A stretch of DNA of 64,000 nucleotides from Spongiactinospora sp. TRM90649 (GTDB lineage: Bacteria; Actinomycetota; Actinomycetes; Streptosporangiales; Streptosporangiaceae): NCBI RefSeq assembly GCF_029382225.1, contig NZ_JARLTC010000006.1, positions 1 through 64,000 of the forward strand, given 5' to 3'. Position numbers and translations under genes: made by a program. Under the pieces are notes generated by a model. That model saw nothing but the letters and a program-made list of their open reading frames with translations. It had not been told where the DNA came from and ran no database searches. Shown here piece after piece: positions 38,601-47,070 of this stretch. The number at the start of each line of letters is the position of its first letter. The stretch's first letter is position 1.

Positions 38601-41341
38601 GTGAGCACCGGATGCGGGGCCAGCTCGACGAACGTCTCGTAGCCCTCGGCGAGCAGCCGTTCCAGGGTGGGGGAGAACAGTACCGTCTCGCGCACGTTGC
38701 GGGCCCAGTAGTCCGGCCCGAGGTCCGTGCCCGCCACGGCCTCCGAGGTGACCGTGGAGTAGATCATGGTATCGGCCGTGCGCGGCTCGATCCCCGCCAG
38801 CGCGGCCCGCAGCCTCGGCCGTAGCGGCTCGACGTGCGGGCTGTGCGCGGCGAAGTCCACCGCCACGCGCCGGGCGAACCCGCCGCGCGCCTCCAGCGCG
38901 GCCACCACCTCGCCGAGCGCGTCCGGGTCGCCGGACAGCACCGTCGCGCGCGGGCCGTTGACGGCCGCGATCGACAGTTCGTCCTCCCGGCCGCCGATCG
39001 CCCTGGACGCCTCTCCCGCGTCCAGCTCGACCAGGGCCAGGCCGCCCCGTCCGGAGATCTCGGTGAGCAGCGCGCTGCGCTCGCACACGACGCGGGCTGC
39101 GTCGGCCAGGGACAGCGCCCCGGCGACATGGGCCGCCGCGATCTCGCCCATGCTGTGGCCGATCACCGCGGCGGGCTCCAGGCCGAGCGCCCGCCACGTC
39201 TCGGCCAGCGCCACCTGGTAGGCGAACAGCGCGGGCTGCACGTTCGCGGTGCCCTCGGCCACCAGGCCGTCCGCGTCGCTCCACACCGAACGGCCGAGCA
39301 GGCGGGAGATCTCGGCGTCGCATCGGCGGATGGCGTCGCGGAACGCGGGGAACGCGTCCGCCAGGCCCTTGCCCATGCCCGCCCACTGCGCGCCCTGCCC
39401 GGGGAACACCAGCGCCGGCCGCTGGGCGCGGCGCGCGGCCTCGTGCGGCCCGGACAGTCCGGGCGCGCGGTGGCCCTCGGCGAGGGCGTCCATGGCGGCG
39501 GCCAGTTCGGCGGCGTCGGCCACCACGGCGGCGGCCCGGTGCCGGTCATGGTCGGCCCGGCGCGCGGCCGCTGCGGCGGCCCTGGGCAGCCAGGCGGGAT
39601 CGTCCGCGTTCGCGCGAGCCGCCCGCGCCCATCCCGCCGCCCGCCGCCGCAGCCCGCTCGCCGTCCGCCCCGAGACCGCGAACAGCCAGGGGCCTCGTCC
39701 GGCCTCGCTCTCCAGCGCGTCCTCCTCGGGGCGGGAGGTGAGGACGAGGTGGGCGTTGGTGCCGCCGAAGCCGAAGGAGCTGACGCCGGCGGTGGCGAGG
39801 GCGGCGTCGGAGCGTTCGGGCCAGGAGGCGGCCTCGGCCTGGACGGCGATCGGCAGGCGGTCCAGGCCGAGCAGCGGGTTGGGCTTCTCGAAGTGGACCG
39901 TCGGGGGCAGCTCGCCGTGGTGCAGCGCGAGCGCCGTCTTGATGAGCCCGGACACGCCCGCCGCCGCCTCGGTGTGGCCGATGTTCGACTTGGCCGAGCC
40001 GACGCGCAGCGGGCGATCGGGGGAGCGGTCCCGGCCGAGGACGGTCGCCAGCGCGCCCACCTCGATCGGGTCGCCGACCGCTGTGCCCGTGCCGTGCGCC
40101 TCGACGTAGTCCACCGTGCCCGGCTCGACCCCGGCGGCGGCGTAGGCGGCGCGGAGCACCGCCTCCTGGGCGGGCCGGTTCGGCGCGGCCAGGCCGTTCG
40201 TCCGGCCGTCCTGGTTGACCGCGCCGCCCCGGATCACCGCGTAGACCCGGTCGCCGTCGGCCAGCGCCGCGGGCAGGGGCTTGAGCACCACGACGCCCGC
40301 GCCCTCGCTGCGCACGTAGCCGTCGGCCCGGTGGTCGAACGGCTTGCACCGCCCGTCGGGGGCCATCAGCCGCCCCCTGCTGAAGCTCAGCGCGATGCGT
40401 GGGCTGGTGATCACGTTGATCCCGCCCGCCAGCGCCAGGTCGGCCTCGCCGTTGCGCAGCGCCTGGCAGGCGTAGTGCACCGCGACCAGCGAGGACGAGC
40501 ACGCGGTGTCGATGACCAGGCTCGGCCCCCGCAGGTTCAGGCAGTAGGAGAGCCGGTTGGCGATGACGCTCAGCGCCGCCCCGGTCCCGTCGTACGCCTC
40601 GGCGGGGACGCCGGAGCCGAGCAGCCCCGCCCCGTGGTCGAAGGTGGACGCGCCGACGAAGACGCCGGTGCGGGAGCCCGACAGTCCGCCGGGCGCGATG
40701 CCCGCGTCCTCCAGGGCCTCCCAGGCGACTTCGAGCGCGATCCGCTGCTGCGGGTCCATCCGCGCCGCCTCCCGGGCGGAGATCGCGAAGAAGTCCGCGT
40801 CGAAGCCTTCGACGTCGTCCAGGAACCCGCCCCAGCGGGTGTTCATCTTGCCGGGGGCGTCCGGGTCGGGGTCGTACAGGGCCTCGCCGTCCCAGCGGTT
40901 GGCGGGGACCTCGCGGATGGCGTCCACGCCCTCGCGCAGCACGTTCCAGAACCGTTCGACGCCGTCGCCGCCGGGCAGCCGGCAGCCGATGCCGACGATC
41001 GCGATGGGAGTCGCGGCGGTGACCTCCGGCGTCGCCGGGCGCGTCTCGCCTTTCGTTCCGGTGGCGGGCGGGGCGAGGTGGCGGGCCGCGTCCGTGATCG
41101 TCGGATGGTCGTAGGCCAGGGTCGGGGAGATCGGCACGCCCGCCCACCGTTCGAGATAACCGGATAACTCCACGGCCTGCATCGACGAGAGCCCCAGCTC
41201 GGTGAACGGCTCGTCGGGGGACAGCGAGCCCGGCTCGACCGCGAGCAGCTCGGCGGTCCGGGAGATCAGCCACTCGGCGATCTCCCGTTCCGAGCGCCGG
41301 GGACGGCCGTCCTCGTGCCCCAGGGAATCGCCGCCGCTCAT
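35681..41341 (-). CDS. Type I polyketide synthase, ACP-KS-AT-DH-KR-ACP
   Basis: This 1886-residue PKS begins with a loading ACP (LGLSSMQ, Ser53). The KS follows at about 112-535 (Cys281 in DTACSSS, His416 in EAHGTGT, His456 in KSNIGHTEA). The AT is at about 640-930 (FPGQGAQ, Ser730 in GHSMGE, FAAHSPH as an atypical selectivity motif). The DH is at about 980-1260, with [11 protein letters not shown] and LLDVCFH, so His and Asp are present. The KR is at about 1400-1650, with [16 protein letters not shown] and GQGAYAAAN, the Ser/Tyr pair being intact. A final ACP has LGFDSLM. There is no ER. It should extend the acyl chain delivered by the FAAL by two carbons to an enoyl thioester, then pass it to the KS-AT-ACP module. 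It overlaps the FAAL and downstream PKS genes by 4 bp each. Confidence 0.94.
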
Positions 41342-43068
41342 CGGACCGCCTCCGCCTCTCGCGCGGACGCCGGGGTCAGCTCGCCGCGCTCCCAGGCGGC
41401 GGCGCACGCGCGGCGCTGGAGCTTGCCGCTCGACGTCTTGGGGATCGTCCCGGCCTCGGTCAGGAGCAGCTCGCCGACCTGGGCGCCGTGCGCCGCCGCG
41501 ACGGCCGAGCCCAGCGCCCGCCGGATGGCCGTCAGCTCGCCGGCCGTGGAGACCGGCTTGATCTCGGCCACCACGACCAGCCGTTCCGCGCCCTGGGCGG
41601 TGGATCCGAAGGCCACCACGCAGCCCCGCCTGACCAGCGGGTGGGCGGACTCCACGGTGGCCTCGATGTCCTGGGGGTAGTGGTTGCGCCCGCCGACGAT
41701 GACGAGGTCCTTCAGCCGTCCGACCACGAACAGCTCGCCGTCGTCCAGCACGCCCAGGTCGCCGGTGCGCAGGAACGGGCCCTCGCCGGTGTCCGCGATC
41801 CGCGCGCCGAACGTCTGCTCGCTCTCCTGCGGGCGGTTCCAGTAGCCGTCGGCCATGTCGGGGCCCGCCACCCAGATCTCGCCGACCCGGCCCTCGGGCA
41901 GGCGGAGCGAGGTCTCCGGGTCGACGATCGCCAGTTTCCGGTGGCCCTCCATGGCGCGGCCCGAGCCGACCGCGCGGTGGTCGCCGCCGTGGACCAGGCG
42001 GCCCTCCTGGAGGGCGTCGAGCCGGATGGAACGGACGACGGAGCCGGTGCCGATCGGCGAGCCGGTGGCCATCAGGGTCAGCTCGGCCAGGCCGTAGCAG
42101 GGGTAGAGGACCTGCTCGCCGAGGCCGTACGGCCGGTAGGCGTGGGTGAACGCGTCGAGCGTGGCGGCGCGGACCGGCTCGGCCCCGTTGAAGGCCAGGA
42201 CCAGGCTGCTGAGGTCCAGCCCGGCGCGGTCCTCCGGTGGAATCCGCCGCACGCTCAGCTCGTAGGCGAAGTTGGGGCCGCCGGAGATCGTCGCCCGGTA
42301 GCGGCTGATCGCCCGCAGCCACCTGACCGGCCGCTGCACGAACGCCGGCGGCGGCATCAGCACGGCCTGGCACCCGTTGTAGAGGGCGGCCAGCACGTTG
42401 CCGATCAGTCCCATGTCGTGGAAGAGCGGCAGCCAGCTCACCACGACCGAGTCGGTGCTGAACCGCCCGACCTGGCGCAGCAGCTCCTCCTGGTGCATCA
42501 GCGCGCGGTGGCTGATCATGACGCCCTTGGGCAGCGCGGTGGATCCCGAGGTGTACTGCAGGAACGACAGGTCGTCCGGCGACACCGGGACGGGCTCGAA
42601 GCCGTCGCCGTCGTCGCCGGGCTCGGTGGCGTCCAGCCAGTACGGCGCGGCCAGCTCGGGCGTGCGAGCGAGGATCAGCTCCCGGTACTCCTCGGGCGCC
42701 GCGTAGATCACCGTGGTGGGCGCGCAGTCCCGGGTGATCGCCCGCAGCGTGTCGCTGTTCCTGCGGGTCTCGAACGGCATCGGCGGGTAGACCGGAACGG
42801 CGATGACGCCCGCGTACTGGCACGCCAGGAACGCCCGGATGAAAGCGTCCGCGTCCGGGGCCAGGATGATGGCCCGGTCACCGGGCGAGGTGTGCCGGGC
42901 CAGCCGCGCGGCGAGCCCGCGCACCCCGCGCTCCAGTTCGGCGAACGTCAGCGCGTGCGACTCGTTCTCGCCATCGGGAAGAAACCGGTAGGCCACCGAA
43001 GAACCGTTCTCGGCAGCCCGCAGCGAGATTGTTTCGGTAAGTGTTGGCGCTAGTGGGATTGTCCGCAC
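41338..43068 (-). CDS. Fatty acyl-AMP ligase (FAAL) loading the PKS
   Basis: This 576-residue adenylate-forming enzyme has FLQYTSGSTALPKG at 169-182, SWLPLFHDMGLIG, FNGAEPVR, YGLAELTL, VGGRNHYPQDIE and a C-terminal IPKTSSGKLQRR with the catalytic Lys near 549. FAALs activate a free fatty acid as acyl-AMP and load it onto an ACP, here most likely the N-terminal ACP of the overlapping PKS. The GTG at 43068 lies behind GAGG. It is the first gene of the minus-strand polyketide operon. Confidence 0.92.
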   Translation of the reverse strand: MRTIPLAPTLTETISLRAAENGSSVAYRFLPDGENESHALTFAELERGVRGLAARLARHTSPGDRAIILAPDADAFIRAFLACQYAGVIAVPVYPPMPFETRRNSDTLRAITRDCAPTTVIYAAPEEYRELILARTPELAAPYWLDATEPGDDGDGFEPVPVSPDDLSFLQYTSGSTALPKGVMISHRALMHQEELLRQVGRFSTDSVVVSWLPLFHDMGLIGNVLAALYNGCQAVLMPPPAFVQRPVRWLRAISRYRATISGGPNFAYELSVRRIPPEDRAGLDLSSLVLAFNGAEPVRAATLDAFTHAYRPYGLGEQVLYPCYGLAELTLMATGSPIGTGSVVRSIRLDALQEGRLVHGGDHRAVGSGRAMEGHRKLAIVDPETSLRLPEGRVGEIWVAGPDMADGYWNRPQESEQTFGARIADTGEGPFLRTGDLGVLDDGELFVVGRLKDLVIVGGRNHYPQDIEATVESAHPLVRRGCVVAFGSTAQGAERLVVVAEIKPVSTAGELTAIRRALGSAVAAAHGAQVGELLLTEAGTIPKTSSGKLQRRACAAAWERGELTPASAREAEAVR

Positions 43069-43302
43069 CTTACCCGCCTCTGATTGATTGAATAAATAGC
43101 CGTCGGAGCCGACGGTGTGGAAATCTATACATCCGATCGAAGCTTGGGCAACCAGTTTGACCTGTGGGTAAGTTCATACTCAGAGCGCCGTTACGCGTCG
43201 GTGATATACGGCTGATCAGGGCTGGATCGCAAACTGACAGTACTTTGATCGGGTTGTGCGATGGTGTGAGACGCCGATTATCCGTGAAGCGGGGAGCCGG
43301 AA
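43069..43302. promoter_or_regulatory. Divergent promoter region between FAAL and HAD genes
   Basis: This 234-bp AT-richer gap has no gene. CCGTCGG-ag-CCGACGG (43100-43115) is a 16-bp near-perfect palindrome 32 bp upstream of the FAAL start, a good operator candidate. TTTGACCTGTGGG (about 43158) could contribute a -35 box for the HAD transcript. I did not find a clear gamma-butyrolactone receptor (ARE) motif. Confidence 0.45.
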
Positions 43303-44037
43303 ATGATCAAAGCAGTCTGGACTGATTTCGGGGGCGTTCTGACGCCACCGGTGAGCCATACGTTCAGCGCGTTCTGCGAGAAGACCGGGCTGCCGCCCGA
43401 GGGGCTGCTCACCGCCGTGGCCGAGGTCACGGCGAGCTACGGCACGGACGACGTGATGCTGCCGCTGGACACCCCGCTCGTCACCGAGGAGGAGTGGATC
43501 CGGCAGGTCGCCGACGCGCTTGCGGCGATCCTGGGCCGGAGCGTGCCGATGGTCAGCCTCGCCGACACCTGGTTCGACGGCCGGGAGACCAACCGGCAGT
43601 GGGCCGACGAGCTGCGGCGCACCCGCGACCGGGGGGTGTTCGTCGGGCTGCTGACGAACATGCCGCCCGCGTGGGACGCGCACTGGCGGCGGATGGTCCC
43701 GCCGGAGGGGCTGTTCGCCGAGGTGGTCTCCTCCGCCGAGGTCGGCTGCCGCAAGCCGGACCCGGAGATCTACGCGCTGGCCGCCGCGCGGGCGGGCGTC
43801 CGGCCGGAGGAGTGCGTGCTCGTGGACGACCTGGAGAAGAACTGCGCGGGCGCGGAGCGCGCCGGCTGGCGGGCCGTCCGCTTCACCGACACGGCCGTCG
43901 CCATCCAGGAGCTGACCGACCTGCTCGCCGGCCGCCCCGCCAGTGGGGCCACCAATCGGGCCGCCGACGGCATCACAAACAGGGCCGCCGACGGGGCCGA
44001 GGCGGGAACGGCCGGCGCGCCTGCCCCGGCGGCCTAG
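43303..44037 (+). CDS. HAD-superfamily phosphatase
   Basis: This 244-residue HAD-IA-like hydrolase has motif I TDFGGVL (nucleophile Asp8; Gly instead of Asp at +2, as also seen in YihX-type sugar phosphatases), motif II LLTNMP, Lys in GCRKPDPEIY and motif IV LVDDLEKN. The last 30 residues are a low-complexity tail with a repeated TNRAADG. The ATG at 43303 follows GGAG. It is transcribed divergently from the FAAL-PKS operon. In A-factor- and MMF-type pathways a HAD phosphatase removes the phosphate left by the AfsA reaction, so this gene could fill that step (inference). Confidence 0.82.
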   Translation: MIKAVWTDFGGVLTPPVSHTFSAFCEKTGLPPEGLLTAVAEVTASYGTDDVMLPLDTPLVTEEEWIRQVADALAAILGRSVPMVSLADTWFDGRETNRQWADELRRTRDRGVFVGLLTNMPPAWDAHWRRMVPPEGLFAEVVSSAEVGCRKPDPEIYALAAARAGVRPEECVLVDDLEKNCAGAERAGWRAVRFTDTAVAIQELTDLLAGRPASGATNRAADGITNRAADGAEAGTAGAPAPAA

Positions 44038-44047
44038 CCGGGGGCGG

Positions 44048-44704
44048 TCAGTCCGTGTCCTGGGCGGAGGGCTCGGGGGCGGGCGCGGAGGCGCCGTAGG
44101 CGACGTCCTCGTGGGCGAATCTGCGCAGGGCGCTGAAGACGCTGTCGCCGAGCGCCGTCCAGACCACCGCCGTCTCCAGCAGGGCGTCCTGGTCGGGTTC
44201 CTGGACCAGCAGGGCCAGTTCGGCCTCGGCGACCCGGCGGGCCGCCCTGGCGTACTCTTCGAGCAACTGGAGCTGCCCGGTCTGGCCGAGCCGGTAGAGG
44301 GTGGCCAGTGCGGAGGTCAGGGTGCGCCTGGCCGGGTTGGTCTCGCGGATGTGCCAGCCGAGCCGTTCGAGCAGCGCCTCGGTCTCGCGGCAGCCCGCCT
44401 CCCACGCGGCGTCCTCGACCACCGGGCGCGGGGTGACCATGGCGAACTGGGCCTTGCCCGCCGAGTCGAGCACGCTCATCCCGGGGGCGTACATCTTCTC
44501 CAGCACGTCGCGGGTGGCGGCCACGCTCAGGCCGCCCACCTCGACCAGCGCTCTGATCATCCGGAGCCTGCGCACGTGGCCCTCGGTGTACTGGGCCTGA
44601 TTGTGGCTCGTGCGCTCGCCGGGGGACAGCAGTCCTTCGCGCAGATAGAACTTGATCGTCGGCACCGGCACATCGGTGCGGCGGCTCAGCTCCGCGATCC
44701 GCAT
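44048..44704 (-). CDS. MerR-family transcriptional regulator
   Basis: This 218-residue protein has the N-terminal MerR winged helix IAELSRRTDVPVPTIKFYLREGLL (3-26), YTEGHVRRLRMIRALVEVGGLS, and a long helical C-terminal domain lacking Cys metal-binding residues, so it senses an organic ligand or stress rather than metal. ATG 44704 follows GAGGAGG. It is divergent from the aldo/keto reductase gene, with an 83-bp shared control region. Convergent with the HAD gene (10 bp apart). Confidence 0.88.
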   Translation of the reverse strand: MRIAELSRRTDVPVPTIKFYLREGLLSPGERTSHNQAQYTEGHVRRLRMIRALVEVGGLSVAATRDVLEKMYAPGMSVLDSAGKAQFAMVTPRPVVEDAAWEAGCRETEALLERLGWHIRETNPARRTLTSALATLYRLGQTGQLQLLEEYARAARRVAEAELALLVQEPDQDALLETAVVWTALGDSVFSALRRFAHEDVAYGASAPAPEPSAQDTD

Positions 44705-44787
44705 AGATCCTCCTCGGCGTACCTTGCCACTCTAACAAAGAGATAGTAGAAAGTGCTTGTATCTATTTACACGTGGAGATGATCACG
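44705..44787. promoter_or_regulatory. MerR / aldo-keto reductase intergenic operator region
   Basis: The AT-rich gap contains AGATA-N14-TATCT (44741-44764) and a CTCT-aacaa-AGAG palindrome (about 44731-44743) downstream of TTGCCA. MerR regulators bind such dyads between -35 and -10 boxes. The AGATAG word recurs near the MMPL promoter at 46948, possibly a shared site. Confidence 0.4.
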
Positions 44788-45822
44788 ATGGAACTGCGCC
44801 TGTTCGGCCGGACAGGAGTCAAGGTGAGCCCGCTCTGTCTGGGCGGGATGATGTTCGGCTGGTGGGGGGAGAACGGCTACGAAGACTCCGCGAAGATCAT
44901 TCAACGCGCCGTGGACGCCGGGATCAACTTCATCGACACCGCCGATGTGTATTCCAGCGGCGAGTCCGAGGAACTGATCGGCAGATTCCTCGCCGAAAGC
45001 GGCCTGCGCGACCAGATCGTGCTGGCCACCAAGGTGCACGGATCGATGGGGGAGGACCCCAACCGGGGCGGCAACAGCCGTCGCTGGATCACCCGCTCGG
45101 TCGATGAGAGCCTGCGCCGGCTCCGCACCGACTGGATCGACGTCTACCAGGTCCACCGTCCAGATCCCGCCGTGGACATCGACGAGACCCTGGGCGCGCT
45201 CACCGACCTGGTGCGGGCGGGCAAGGTGCGCTACATCGGCACCTCGACCTTCCCCGCGACCCACATCGTGGAGGCCCAGTGGGCGGCCGAGCGCCGGGGC
45301 CGGGAGCGGTTCGCGAGCGAGCAGCCGCCGTACTCGATGCTGGTGCGGGGAGCGGAGGCGGAGGTTCTGCCGTCCTGCCAGCGGTACGGCATCGGCGTGC
45401 TCTCCTGGAGCCCGCTCGCGGGCGGCTGGCTCAGCGGACGCTACCGCGAGGGCGCCGCCACGCCGGAGAGCAGGCGGTCCGTCATGCTCCCCGCCCGGTA
45501 CGACATGGCGATGCCGGAGAACCAGCGCAAGCTCTACGCCGCCGAGGCGCTCGCCCGCCTGGCGGAGGAGAGCGGCCTGACGCTGGTCGAGATGGCCCTG
45601 GCGTTCGTGATCGGGCACCCGGGGGTGACCTCGGCGATCATCGGGCCGCGCACCATGGAGCACCTGGAGAGCCAGCTCGGGTCCGCGTCCGTGCGCCTGT
45701 CCGACGACGTCCTGGACCGGATCGACGAGATCGTGCCGCCCGGCGTGACGATCAACCCGGCCGACGCCGGCTGGCGTCCGTCCGCCCTTACCGACGCCAC
45801 TCTGCGGCGCAGGGCCGTCTGA
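44788..45822 (+). CDS. Aldo/keto reductase
   Basis: This 344-residue (beta/alpha)8 NADPH-dependent reductase has LGLG-like CLGGMMFGWWG, catalytic FIDTADVYSSGESE (Asp50/Tyr55 region), Lys in LATKVHGSMG, His in QVHRPDP, and the cofactor loop GPRTMEHLESQLG. The ATG at 44788 follows GGAG at 9 bases; in-frame GTG 44773 and ATG 44779 are less well placed. Fifteen bp separate it from the next membrane-protein gene. It could reduce a ketone or enone of the polyketide or butenolide intermediate; the substrate is unknown. Confidence 0.88.
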   Translation: MELRLFGRTGVKVSPLCLGGMMFGWWGENGYEDSAKIIQRAVDAGINFIDTADVYSSGESEELIGRFLAESGLRDQIVLATKVHGSMGEDPNRGGNSRRWITRSVDESLRRLRTDWIDVYQVHRPDPAVDIDETLGALTDLVRAGKVRYIGTSTFPATHIVEAQWAAERRGRERFASEQPPYSMLVRGAEAEVLPSCQRYGIGVLSWSPLAGGWLSGRYREGAATPESRRSVMLPARYDMAMPENQRKLYAAEALARLAEESGLTLVEMALAFVIGHPGVTSAIIGPRTMEHLESQLGSASVRLSDDVLDRIDEIVPPGVTINPADAGWRPSALTDATLRRRAV

Positions 45823-45837
45823 CCTCGGGGGAGAGTC

Positions 45838-46953
45838 ATGGCGATCAGTGGAATCCTGGACTGGGCCCGGCCCGGCGTGGACGTGGACCGCGGCGAGATC
45901 GCCACGGTCCGGGAAGACCTGGTGACGGTGCTGTGCGGCGCGGTGATGATCGCCGGGCTGGCGATCGACGGCTGGGCGCACAAGAACGTCATAACCACCC
46001 TTGAGGGATTTTTCACCCCTTATCACGCGGTCATGTACGCCGGCTACGGCCTGACCGCCGTGTGGATCTTCTGGCTGGCGTACCGCAGGCGGCACCGGTT
46101 CCCGGTGTGGTGGCGGGACGGCTTCCCGCGCGGCTACCGGCTGGGTGCGCTGGGCGCGCTGATCTTCGCCGTCGGCGGCTTCGGCGACATGATCTGGCAC
46201 CAGACCATCGGCATCGAGGTCGGCCTGCTGCCGTCGTTCAGCCCCACCCACATCGTCGCCTCCGTCGGCGGGATCATCATCGGCACCAGCCCGCTGCGGT
46301 CCTGGTGGGCGTCGGGGGAGGGCGGGGCCCGATCGTTCGCCGGAGTCGTCTCGATGACGTACGCGGCGATGGGCGCGCTGGTGATGCTCAACTACGGGGC
46401 GTCCATGATGACGCTCGCGCCCACCCGGCCGTACGAGCCGGTCCTCGGTCGCGACTACGGCGGGATCATCGACACGCCCGACGAGTTCTGGGCGGTCCAG
46501 GGCGTGTCCAGCTACATCATCACCACCCTGCTGCTGACCGTCCCGCTGCTGCTGATGCACCGCAGGCGGGCCACACTCGGCGCGGGCACCGCGCTGGTGA
46601 CGGGCATCGCGGTGCGGCTGATGGTGATCAATGAGTTCCCCGGCGTCTACCTGACGGTCTGCCTGGCCGCGATCGCCGCCGCCGTGCTCGCCGACCTGGC
46701 CATCGTACGGCTGGACGCCGTCCGGGGCCCGGACGCGGCGCTGCGCCTGCCGATCGCGGGCGCGCTGTACGCGGGGCTCGTCTGCGCCGGGCAGCTCGCC
46801 GGCCTGCACCTGGCGGTCGGCCTGCGCTGGCCGCCCGAGCTGTGGACGGGGGTCGTGGTCCTCGTCGCCGGGCTCGGCGCGATGCTGGGCGGCCTCGCCG
46901 CACGACCGGTGTCTTCGGCCACCGGCTCACCCGTTGCTGTTGATAATAGATAG
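45838..46953 (+). CDS. Uncharacterised polytopic membrane protein
   Basis: This 371-residue protein has about nine predicted membrane helices. It carries conserved-looking polar pairs inside or near helices: IDGWAHKN, FFTPYHAVMYAGYG, FGDMIWHQTIGIEVG and FSPTHIVASVGG. The recurring His and Trp residues suggest metal or heme ligation or a membrane-embedded enzyme. The ATG at 45838 follows GGGGGAG. It lies between the reductase and the MMPL transporter in one plus-strand unit. I recognise a family of unknown function in actinomycetes but cannot assign an activity. Confidence 0.7.
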   Translation: MAISGILDWARPGVDVDRGEIATVREDLVTVLCGAVMIAGLAIDGWAHKNVITTLEGFFTPYHAVMYAGYGLTAVWIFWLAYRRRHRFPVWWRDGFPRGYRLGALGALIFAVGGFGDMIWHQTIGIEVGLLPSFSPTHIVASVGGIIIGTSPLRSWWASGEGGARSFAGVVSMTYAAMGALVMLNYGASMMTLAPTRPYEPVLGRDYGGIIDTPDEFWAVQGVSSYIITTLLLTVPLLLMHRRRATLGAGTALVTGIAVRLMVINEFPGVYLTVCLAAIAAAVLADLAIVRLDAVRGPDAALRLPIAGALYAGLVCAGQLAGLHLAVGLRWPPELWTGVVVLVAGLGAMLGGLAARPVSSATGSPVAVDNR

Positions 46954-46969
46954 CGGACATCGCTACTAT
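46940..46969 (+). promoter_or_regulatory. Promoter of the MMPL transporter gene with internal dyad
   Basis: TTGATA (46940-46945) and TACTAT (46964-46969) are spaced by 18 bp, a good sigma-70-type promoter overlapping the end of the preceding gene. Between the boxes lies TAGCG-gacat-CGCTA, so a repressor or MerR-type activator could act here. About 100 nt of leader follow before the MMPL start. Confidence 0.5.
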
Positions 46970-47070
46970 ACGTGTACCTGCTCGCCGTTGCCGCGTGATC
47001 GGCCGGACGCCGACGGAGAGTGACGTCCGCACCACATCCGGAATTGAAAGCCACTCCTAGGGAGATGGAG

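Noticed and set aside
43069..43302. Gamma-butyrolactone receptor (ARE) binding sites expected near an AfsA-type pathway
   Set aside because: No sequence resembling the ARE consensus was found in this or the neighbouring intergenic gaps, and no TetR-type receptor gene is in the window.
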